From NCBI GenBank assembly GCA_963839475.1, contig CAWIVH010000013.1, forward strand, positions 124,001 to 188,000: DNA of 64,000 bases, in the 5' to 3' direction. Shown one piece after another: positions 46,435 through 54,210 of this stretch. The position numbers were made by a program, and so were the translations under genes. The stretch comes from CAWIVH01 sp963839475. Its GTDB lineage: Bacteria > Acidobacteriota > UBA6911. The notes beneath the pieces are model-generated. The model saw only the letters and a program-made list of their open reading frames with translations. It searched no databases and was not told where the DNA came from. Within the stretch, counting starts at the first letter, position 1; each line of letters begins with the position of its first letter.

Positions 46435-46449
46435 GGCTTTTTCCGATTT

Positions 46450-46504
46450 AGCCAGAATTTTCCGGAAACGCCCCCGCCCTCAGACACACTTGGTTATAGA
46501 GCGC
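46450..46504 (+). promoter_or_regulatory. Repeated intergenic element, copy 1 (before the anti-sigma-like gene)
   Basis: Runs from GCCAGAATTTTCCGGAAA through CGCCCCCGCCCTCAGACACA to GGTTATAGAGCGC. A close copy lies at 47433-47495. GGAAAC here resembles an ECF -35 element, but the spacing to the GGTTATAG part is longer than usual. Autoregulation by the neighbouring sigma factor is inferred. Confidence 0.55.
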
Positions 46505-46541
46505 AAAGCCTGGGCGCGGTACGGAACTTAGAGGGAGCGTG

Positions 46542-47423
46542 ATGAACGGAAACGCTGAGGAGCAGGAGAGGGTGGTTTGTTTTCTGCTGGATGGACTTGG
46601 CGACGAGGAAAGAGCCGATATCGAGGAACGGTTGCTCGCAGATCCCTGTTACTTTGAGTTTGTTCTCTCCGTGGAAAAGGATTTATTCGCTGCCTATAAA
46701 GAGGGCCGGCTTTCCCCGGAACGCCGTATGAAATTCGAGAATACCCTGCTGGTGAAAGCAGGCGTCACGCGGAAAGCGAATAATGATCGTGCCGAATCCA
46801 TACGGAGGGCAAAGGACGACGAGAGTACAGGCCAGGGCACAGGATTAACCCGCTGGTTCCGGGCTCACTCATTCGCATTTGCTTGCGCGCTCAGCGCAAT
46901 AGGATTCGTTTCTCTTCTGTCGGGCGCATGGCTTGCGTTCCTGACACGCCGCGCAGCCTCTACGCTGCAAACCGAGCTTGCGGCGGAACGGAGTAGACAT
47001 GCGGAGGGCGTCAAGCTCCTGCAGCAGGCGAACGAGATCCAGGGCCAATTGGAGCGTCAACTGAAAGCGGCGCAGACTCCGATTGCCCTGGCGTTCTTCC
47101 TCCTCCCTGGCACTACCAGGGGAGAATTGGCCGCTGCTAGCCATCGGCTAAAGTGCCCGCCGGGAGCCGAAATTGTGGAATTGCGCCTCGCAATCAGCAG
47201 CGCTATCCCGCCCGGCCGCTACCGGGCCGCCCTGCTGGATGCTGAGCGCGTGGAGGTGGCAAGCCATGAACTGAATCTGGGAGTCCCTGCGCAGGCGGGA
47301 GGAGTGGCTATATTCCAGGTTCCAGGAAATCTTCTAAAGCCCGGCCATTATACTCTTGAGCTTCAGATGCCATCTTATCCATACAAGGTATACGATTCGT
47401 ACTCTTTCCAGGTCTTACCATGA
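46542..47423 (+). CDS. Anti-sigma-like single-pass membrane protein
   Basis: About 293 residues; ATG at 46542 has GGGAG at good spacing (a GTG one codon earlier would be too close). The first ~90 residues are a cytoplasmic acidic-helical domain (VVCFLLDGLGDEERADIEER, DPCYFEFVLSVEKDLFAAYK) like anti-sigma factors that lack the zinc ligands. One membrane helix follows (FACALSAIGFVSLLSGAWLA), then a coiled coil and a ~130-residue periplasmic beta domain. Being after a sigma gene and having this topology supports an anti-sigma role for sensing outside stress. Confidence 0.68.
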   Translation: MNGNAEEQERVVCFLLDGLGDEERADIEERLLADPCYFEFVLSVEKDLFAAYKEGRLSPERRMKFENTLLVKAGVTRKANNDRAESIRRAKDDESTGQGTGLTRWFRAHSFAFACALSAIGFVSLLSGAWLAFLTRRAASTLQTELAAERSRHAEGVKLLQQANEIQGQLERQLKAAQTPIALAFFLLPGTTRGELAAASHRLKCPPGAEIVELRLAISSAIPPGRYRAALLDAERVEVASHELNLGVPAQAGGVAIFQVPGNLLKPGHYTLELQMPSYPYKVYDSYSFQVLP

Positions 47424-47432
47424 GGGGCTTTT

Positions 47433-47495
47433 GCCAGTTTGGAATAAATTTTTCCGAAATGCCCCCCACCGCTCTGACACATGGTTTTAGAGCGC
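47433..47495 (+). promoter_or_regulatory. Repeated intergenic element, copy 2
   Basis: GCCAGTTTGGAATAAATTT, then TTCCGAAATGCCCCCCACC, then CTGACACATGGTTTTAGAGC, aligned to copy 1 with small gaps. It lies 10 bases after the anti-sigma-like gene and ~470 bases before the large secreted protein gene. The rest of the gap (47496-47960) holds no supported gene. Confidence 0.55.
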
Positions 47496-47960
47496 CAAGA
47501 CGGAGAGTAGTATGAAGCCTGGCGCGGGCCCGGCCTCGAACTGTGACTCTTCAGGGTCGACTAAGATCACCCTATGCATGACCATGAATCGAGGCCTATT
47601 CTCAGGAAACTCGAAGGGTAGGGCAAGAGCCTAAAATCCTATGAAAAATGGATGCAGTTATCGGAGTTATGAGGTCGAAAAAATTCTGGGTCGCGCTCGG
47701 CGGTTTCTTGCCTTATTCAATAAGTAACTCATCGATTCACTTTGGGGCTTTGCTTCATGCAAACTACCCTGATGCGGCCCGTGGAGTTGAGATTCGGAAG
47801 CTCATGCATCTTGAAGTAACGGCGGCACCCCAAGATTTAAAGCCGCTGATTCTCGATACTTGGAATGTAAAGTCGTCGCATGGTTTTGCGTTCCGAGAAG
47901 CACGGCATTTTTTGAAGGATTTATTCAAATCGATTCGCTATCAGGCCGGGAGGCGGCATC

Positions 47961-50900
47961 ATGAAGATAATCCGACTTCGTTCTATTTCATGGCTCTGTT
48001 TTCTAATCTGCATTTTTGCACCCGCTCTGAGTGCCCAGACCGTTTATTTCCAGGATGATTTCGAACACGGTCTCGGCAAGTGGACTGTCAGCGGCTACGA
48101 TTGGGCGCTCACGACTTCAGACTACCGGAGTTCCAATCATTCCGCGACCGACAGCCCGGGCGGCAACTATTCAAGCAATGCTAGCGCCTCCCTCACGTTA
48201 ACGAGTTATCTCGATCTATCGGGTTCGATTGCACCAGTTTTGACTTACTGGACTAAGTACGCCACTGAAGGTTATTACGATTTTTGTCGTATCGAAGTCT
48301 CCAAGGACGGGGGATTCAACTGGACCCAGGTCGCATATGCTTCGGGCCACAATTCGACGTGGGCTCCTGTCAAACTTGATCTATCCTCCTATAAAACCGC
48401 ACGCTTCCTTGTCAGGTTTCGCTTAAATTCAAATGCGGATTCCGCGGTGGACGACGGATGGCATATCGACGATGTTGAAATCAAGGAATCAGATTCTCTG
48501 CCCAATTTGGCGGCTGCAATCCAGCCATCGGGAGGCGGCACGGTGACCGGCGGTGGAATCAGTTGCCCAGGAACCTGCACCGCCTCATACCCTTTTAAAT
48601 GGCTGGCTAGCGGCCGCGACTGGAGCTCAGCCACCAGCCTCTATCGGAGCGCTTCTCATTCAGCTACAGATAGCTTGGTCGGAGACTATCCGATTGATTC
48701 ATACGCGACGCTGACTCTGGCAAGAAGTTTCGACCTGAGATCATCGGTCTCCCCAGCACTTATCTTCTGGCAGCGTTATGATACAGAAGGATATTATGAT
48801 TTTACCCGTGTCGAAGTCTCCCGCGACAATGGCATCAACTGGACACAAATTGCCTACTACAGCGGCGTTTCTTCCACGTGGTCAAGGGTTCAATTGGACC
48901 TGAGCTCCTACAAGAACTCCCAGGTACTCATACGATTTCGCATGACCTCGAACGGCGACACGGCCGTGGCCGATGGTTGGTATGTTGATGATGTCGAACT
49001 AAAAGATTTAAGCACTTCGACCAGCTACTTTGCCGATGATTTTGAATCCGCTACCAGCATGCCGGCCAATATCACTCTCACCGCGGCTCCCGCAACCGGG
49101 TATACGCTGACCGGGTGGACCGGATGCGACAGTGTCACGGCGGAAAATAAATGCGTGGTTGCCCTTACCGTGAGCAAAAGCGTAAAGGCGACATTCAGCG
49201 CCACAGGCAGTCTGCCGGCGGCGGCGACTCTTGTATCTCCCAACGGCAGCATTTCAACCGCCACTCCCGCCTACATCTGGAACGCTGTATCGAATTCCGA
49301 ATGGTATTACCTGCTGGTAAGCGATTCCACGGGCTACAAGATCAGCAACTGGTACACGGCGGCACAGGCCGGTTGCGCCTCTGGGTCGGGGACTTGCTCG
49401 GCAACGCCATCGGTGGCCATTGCGGCCGGTTCAGCGAATTGGCGGATTCAGACCTGGAATTCGGTCGGCTACGGCCCGTGGAGCGAACCCATGTCATTCA
49501 CGGTCGCGAGCGGGGGCACTCCGGGAGCAGCAGTATTGGTTTCCCCGAGCGGTCCCACCCTGACAACAACTCCCAGTTACACATGGAATGCCGTCGCTAA
49601 CGCAACCTGGTATTACCTCTGGGTCAATGATTCCGTCGCTTCACCCAAAGTCCTGACGTGGTATACGGCCGCTCAGGCCGGGTGTGCCGGCGGCACGGGC
49701 ACGTGCACGGTTACGCCTGCCATTAACCTGACTCCCGGCTATGCGCAGTGGTGGATCCAGACTTGGAACAATGCCGGTTACGGCCCCTGGAGCAACTCGA
49801 TGTCATTCACCGTAACGTCCGGTATCCCAGGCAAAGCGCATTTAATCTCTCCTTCAGGGGCTACTTCAACCACCAAGCCGATCTATATTTGGGATGCGGT
49901 ATCCGGAGCGAGTTGGTATTACCTTTGGGTAAACGACAGCACGAGTGCGCCCAAGATCCAGGCGTGGTACACCTCGGCTCAGGCAGGATGCAGTGGGGGA
50001 ACGGGCACGTGCGCAGTGACACCGGCCATTGCATTGTCGGCAGGCAGCGCACAGTGGTGGATTCAGACCTGGAATAATATGGGCTACGGTCCCTGGAGCG
50101 ACGGAATGAGTTTTACGGTGGGAAATCCTGGCGGTCTGGATCCGAGCTTCGGGAACGGCGGTATTGTCACCACCTTCTTGGGTGGTAATACCGGAGGCAC
50201 AGGTGTTGCGGTGCAACAGGACGGCAAGGTCGTGGTTGTTGGGGGTGCCGGGAACTATCCAGCCCACTATCTAGCCTTGGTGCGTTATTCAAACAACGGC
50301 GACCTCGACACGAGCTTTGGCGGCGGAACCGGAAAGGTTACGACCAATTTCGGCAGCCCTTGTGAGGGCAAGGCTGTCATGCTGCAGCCCGATGGTAAGA
50401 TTTTGGTTACCGGTTTCATCGGAGCATATCCCAACTACGATGTTGTATTGGCACGCTACCATAGCAATGGCGCCCTCGACACGACCTTTGGCGATGGCAG
50501 CGGCAAAGCCACCGCAGGTTTTGGCGGTTCTGGAAACCAAAAGGTTTCTCTCGCCCTGCAGTCAGACGGCAAGATTATCGTCGTGGGCGGCTCCTATAAT
50601 CCCGGCGGCAATCACGACTTGGCCCTGGCCCGTTTTAACAGCAATGGCAGCCTGGACACATCGTTTGGAAACGGTACGGGAAGGGTTACCACGAACTTCG
50701 GCGGTGATGACTATGGCCACGGAGTGGTGCTTCAGCCCGATGGCAAAATCATTGCGGTGGGAAGCTCCAATACCGGCACCTATTATATCGCGCTTGCTCG
50801 CTACAACAGCAACGGGAGCCTGGATCCCACCTTTGGCAGCGGCTCCGGCATGGTGACATCGCCTTTCGGGTGGGGTGCAGCCGTTGTTTTGCAGAATGAC

Positions 50901-51290
50901 GGCAAGATCCTGGTGGCCGGCGGATATGGGGATTTTATCCTGGCTCGCTACCATAGCAATGGCACCCTCGACACGAGCTTTGGCAATGGCACCGGCCGAG
51001 TTGCCACGGACTTCGGCGCCGACGAAGGCGGAGATGCGGTCGCTCTGCAGCCAGACGGAAAGATTGTCGTCGCCGGACACAGATATTCTTCGAATAGAAT
51101 CGAGATCGCGCTCTCCCGCTACAACAATGATGGCAGCCTGGACATCGGCTTTGGTGCCGGTACCGGCAAGGCATTGACCTACATCAATAATAGCAACATT
51201 CCAGGTGACGCTCTGGCTCTGCAGCCTGATGGCAAGATCGTGGTGGCTGGAGCCAATGGACAATTCGCCGTGGTTCGCTACCTCTGGTGA
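47961..51290 (+). CDS. Large secreted multidomain protein with delta-60 propeller
   Basis: 1109 residues; ATG with GGGAGG 7 bases upstream, signal peptide LCFLICIFAPALSA. Domain 1 (~28-170) is an immune-inhibitor-A/MAM-like sandwich (YFQDDFEHGLGKW ... DDGWHIDDVEIK). A divergent InlB B-repeat starts at ~191, is interrupted at ~212-367 by a second copy of the first domain, then resumes (ANITLTAAPATGYTLTGWTG). Three ~97-residue repeats follow (417-723, each with TWYYLWVNDS and WNNxGYGPWS), then seven delta-60 repeats (LQPDGKIVVAG, ARYNSNGSLDTSFG) that would close a seven-bladed propeller. Probably cell-surface or extracellular; no catalytic site is seen. Confidence 0.82.
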   Translation: MKIIRLRSISWLCFLICIFAPALSAQTVYFQDDFEHGLGKWTVSGYDWALTTSDYRSSNHSATDSPGGNYSSNASASLTLTSYLDLSGSIAPVLTYWTKYATEGYYDFCRIEVSKDGGFNWTQVAYASGHNSTWAPVKLDLSSYKTARFLVRFRLNSNADSAVDDGWHIDDVEIKESDSLPNLAAAIQPSGGGTVTGGGISCPGTCTASYPFKWLASGRDWSSATSLYRSASHSATDSLVGDYPIDSYATLTLARSFDLRSSVSPALIFWQRYDTEGYYDFTRVEVSRDNGINWTQIAYYSGVSSTWSRVQLDLSSYKNSQVLIRFRMTSNGDTAVADGWYVDDVELKDLSTSTSYFADDFESATSMPANITLTAAPATGYTLTGWTGCDSVTAENKCVVALTVSKSVKATFSATGSLPAAATLVSPNGSISTATPAYIWNAVSNSEWYYLLVSDSTGYKISNWYTAAQAGCASGSGTCSATPSVAIAAGSANWRIQTWNSVGYGPWSEPMSFTVASGGTPGAAVLVSPSGPTLTTTPSYTWNAVANATWYYLWVNDSVASPKVLTWYTAAQAGCAGGTGTCTVTPAINLTPGYAQWWIQTWNNAGYGPWSNSMSFTVTSGIPGKAHLISPSGATSTTKPIYIWDAVSGASWYYLWVNDSTSAPKIQAWYTSAQAGCSGGTGTCAVTPAIALSAGSAQWWIQTWNNMGYGPWSDGMSFTVGNPGGLDPSFGNGGIVTTFLGGNTGGTGVAVQQDGKVVVVGGAGNYPAHYLALVRYSNNGDLDTSFGGGTGKVTTNFGSPCEGKAVMLQPDGKILVTGFIGAYPNYDVVLARYHSNGALDTTFGDGSGKATAGFGGSGNQKVSLALQSDGKIIVVGGSYNPGGNHDLALARFNSNGSLDTSFGNGTGRVTTNFGGDDYGHGVVLQPDGKIIAVGSSNTGTYYIALARYNSNGSLDPTFGSGSGMVTSPFGWGAAVVLQNDGKILVAGGYGDFILARYHSNGTLDTSFGNGTGRVATDFGADEGGDAVALQPDGKIVVAGHRYSSNRIEIALSRYNNDGSLDIGFGAGTGKALTYINNSNIPGDALALQPDGKIVVAGANGQFAVVRYLW

Positions 51291-51923
51291 CCGGCTGACC
51301 AGCTATTTGCAGATAATATCCGGCCCATCGCGGCGGGTTTTCCCGGAGTGCCGTCAACTGCGAACTTCCAGCGCGCGGAATCGAGAAATACTGTGGCTGA
51401 TGAGGCTGCCGAACCGACCTTCTACAACACGGTGGATGAGGGTTGATACATCCGAATCAGGGATAAAATCACTGCGCCTTCGGGCAACTGGACGATTCGG
51501 AGCAATCAAGAAAGGCATGAACGCTCTGGGGAACCGGCTCCTGGAAATGGTCTGGATCGATATTCCTCAAGCCGTAACCCGGCATAACCGGAGCCAGACA
51601 GGCCAATGAGGATATTCAACAACTTGCTTGAAAATGCGAGTTGGTCTATTGCGCCGTCTTTGGGGCACTTAACGCGGTGATGATGTTCTGGATCTCATGT
51701 CTTGTTCAGACCCGATTCAGAAACACGCTACCGTTTGAGCGTCATGACGGTCAGGCCAGGGCATCGGCAGAAGCGCACAGTTCCTGAAACGGAGCCGGCA
51801 AAGGCAGGTCGTGGATCGGATGCCGCCATGAACGGAAGCTGGGGCAGATTGTCAGACGGTTCAATATCGTGCGCTTGATAGTTCGTCCCATCCGTAGATC
51901 GGGAAAATTTTGCGTGACGGCCA
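51291..51923. other. Intergenic, nothing recognised
   Basis: 633 bases between the convergent ends of the surface protein gene and the malic-enzyme-like gene. No strong hairpin, RNA gene or supported coding sequence was seen. Confidence 0.4.
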
Positions 51924-54179
51924 TCAGTGAGAGCGCTTGAGCGCTGCCGCCTCGACTATTCCTATCGTAACCAGGTTGGCTACTTCTTCGGCAGTGGCGC
52001 CGTACTGGAGCAAATGTACTGGAAGCCGCGTGCCCATAAGGATCGGACCGATGGAAATAGCTCCGCCGACATTTTCCAGGAGCTGCAGTGCCAGGTTGCC
52101 AGACTGCAGGTCAGGAAAAATCAGGACATTGGCATCTTTTTCGAGGCTGGAGAATGGGAAGTGCTCCATCCGGATAGAACCATTCAGAGCGGTTGCCAGC
52201 TGCATTTCGCCATCGATTACGAGTTCCGGAGCCTGTTCCCTGGCGATCATGGCGGCCCGACGGACCTTTTTGGCGAAGGGATGGTCAACGCTGCCAAAAT
52301 TGGAGAATGAAAGCATGGCAAGTCGAGGTTCGATGCCCAGGGAGCGAGACATGCGGGCGGCCAGCAGGGTGATCTCCGCAAGGTCTTCCGCGCTGGGATC
52401 GATGTTCACGGCGCAGTCAGCTAGCACCACGGCGCCCTGCTGTCGCAGAACCAGGTAGTGGCTCGATACGCGGCGAATCCCAGGTGCCGACCCGATAACT
52501 TCCAAAATGATGCGCAGCGATCTCACATAATGATGTGACACTCCAGCCATCATCATGTCTGCATCGCCGCATTCGAGCATCATGGCGGCAAAATATTCCT
52601 GCTGGCGCAATTGTTGTCTCGCGGCATCGCGCATCACGCCGCGGCGCTGCCGCATGCGGAAGTATTGGTCGCTATAGGCCTGGAACCGGGCGCTGCGGCC
52701 CGGATCGACCACTGGAATCCCACCAAGATCGAAGTGAAGCCGCTCGAGAGCTTCACGTACTTCGCTTTCCTTTCCTACCAGTATCGGGCTTGCGATTCCT
52801 TCATCCAGCAGTATTCTGCAGGCGCGCAAGATCGTCTCGTTGGCTCCCTCGGAGAAAACAACCCGGAAGTTTTCCTGTCGAGCCGTGAGAATCAGGCCCC
52901 GCATTATTTCCCGGCCGGTGCCCATCCGCGCGATCAGGCTTTCCTCGTAGGCTTCCGCTTCCAGCGGGCGTCGAGCCAATCCTTCCTCCATTGCCCTTTG
53001 TGCCACTGCGGTCGATTCACGGACCAGGATGCGGGGGTCGATCGGCTTGGGCAGGAGATATTCGGGACCAAAGCTGAAGTGCTCGCCGCCGTAAGCCCGT
53101 TCAACCTCCTCCACAACATCCTCACGGGCGAGGTCGGCGAGGGCGCGCGTTGCAGCCAGCAGCATTCCTTCGGTGATGCGCGTGGCTTGAACATCCAGCG
53201 CGCCTCGGAAGATGTAGGGAAAACTGAGCAGGTCCACGAGTGAGTTCGGGTATTGATCCAGGCTGGTCGCCACGATCACATCCTGCCGGCTCCCCTTCGC
53301 CGCCTCGTAATGGATTTCCGGCTCCGGAGAGGCCAGGCAGAATACTATCGGGAAGCGATTCATCGACCGGATCATTTCCCGGGAGAAGGCTCCGGCCACG
53401 GAAGCGCCGATCAATATGTCCGCACCTTTCACTCCCTCCGCGAGCTTCGTAGCCGGATCTTTGCGCGCAAAGGCGCGCTGGTATGGATGAAGGTCGTCCC
53501 GTTCAGGATGGAGCAATCCCAAAGCGTCGTACATCAGGAGATTTTCCGGATGCACCCCGAGACAGAGAAGCAAGCGCGCACAGCCTGGACCCACGGTGCC
53601 TGCGCCACAGATTACGACACGTACATCTTCGATCCGCTTCTCAACCAGCTCCAGGGCATTGATTAGAGCTGCCGCGGCCACAATGGCAACGCCATAGAGA
53701 TTTTCGTGAAACACCGGAATGTTCAACAGCTGACTCAAACAGTCGTAGATATAGAGCCCCTCCGGTGCGGCAATGTCTTTCAGGATGATGCCACCAAAAG
53801 TCGGCTCGAGCAGCTGCACCGTTTCGATGAAACGCTGCGGTTCGCTGCAAGCGATCTCGAGATCGAAGACGTCGATATCCGCAAGGCGCTTGAACAGCAC
53901 CGCCATTCCTTCCTGCATTGGTTTGGAAGCGGCAGGGCCTGCATTGCCCAAGCCCGGCACCGCCGTGCCATTGGAGATCACGCCGACGAGACTGCCCCTC
54001 GAGGTGTAAAGGAATGCCGCCGCTGGATCCTTCATGATCTCCTTTGCAGGGAAGGTGGCTCCCGGCAGATACGCCAACTGCATTTCCCTTGGGGTCAGAC
54101 AAGGCCGGCTCGCGTGCACCTCGATTTTTCCGGGCCTTCCGATGGAGTGGTACTCGAGCGAATCCTCGCGCCGAATCAT
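51924..54179 (-). CDS. Malic-enzyme/phosphotransacetylase-type protein with degenerate malic active site
   Basis: 751 residues from the ATG at 54179 (GGAGGT upstream). Length and order match MaeB: malic domain (~1-430) and phosphate acetyl/butyryltransferase domain (~430-750, VVFSEGANETILRACRIL ... LMGTRLPVHLL). MaeB makes pyruvate, CO2 and NADPH from malate. Here the NAD(P) loop (VVICGAGTVGPGCARLL) and the SKP lysine remain. However, the metal-ligand motif LEDI is LKDI (Lys134), FHDDQHGTA is FHENLYGVA (Glu159-Asn160), the ANP motif is ASP, and the TGRSDYPNQVNN substrate segment is TSLDQYPNSLVD. Malate decarboxylation is therefore doubtful. It is 31 bases after the giant dikinase-like gene, in one operon. 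Confidence 0.85.
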   Translation of the reverse strand: MIRREDSLEYHSIGRPGKIEVHASRPCLTPREMQLAYLPGATFPAKEIMKDPAAAFLYTSRGSLVGVISNGTAVPGLGNAGPAASKPMQEGMAVLFKRLADIDVFDLEIACSEPQRFIETVQLLEPTFGGIILKDIAAPEGLYIYDCLSQLLNIPVFHENLYGVAIVAAAALINALELVEKRIEDVRVVICGAGTVGPGCARLLLCLGVHPENLLMYDALGLLHPERDDLHPYQRAFARKDPATKLAEGVKGADILIGASVAGAFSREMIRSMNRFPIVFCLASPEPEIHYEAAKGSRQDVIVATSLDQYPNSLVDLLSFPYIFRGALDVQATRITEGMLLAATRALADLAREDVVEEVERAYGGEHFSFGPEYLLPKPIDPRILVRESTAVAQRAMEEGLARRPLEAEAYEESLIARMGTGREIMRGLILTARQENFRVVFSEGANETILRACRILLDEGIASPILVGKESEVREALERLHFDLGGIPVVDPGRSARFQAYSDQYFRMRQRRGVMRDAARQQLRQQEYFAAMMLECGDADMMMAGVSHHYVRSLRIILEVIGSAPGIRRVSSHYLVLRQQGAVVLADCAVNIDPSAEDLAEITLLAARMSRSLGIEPRLAMLSFSNFGSVDHPFAKKVRRAAMIAREQAPELVIDGEMQLATALNGSIRMEHFPFSSLEKDANVLIFPDLQSGNLALQLLENVGGAISIGPILMGTRLPVHLLQYGATAEEVANLVTIGIVEAAALKRSH

Positions 54180-54210
54180 GGCAACCTCCTTGCCGCGTCG
54201 AATTCCGCAT

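Noticed and set aside
47560..47660. Leader of the large secreted protein checked as a possible riboswitch
   Set aside because: No match to the conserved cores of c-di-GMP, cobalamin, TPP or fluoride riboswitches could be made by eye.
47648..48058. 136-codon open frame overlapping the start of the large secreted protein
   Set aside because: It runs into a well-supported gene with its own ribosome site and signal peptide, and has no recognised family.
51720..51790. Minus-strand LTVMTLKR before a stop resembles the last residues of PP2C/SpoIIE phosphatases
   Set aside because: Only about eight residues match and the upstream sequence does not, so it is too short to call a relic.
53940..54010. 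Asn in VISNGTAVPGLGN thought to be further loss of malic-enzyme Asp residues
   Set aside because: As I recall it, E. coli MaeB carries Asn at the same places, so these are not evidence of degeneracy.
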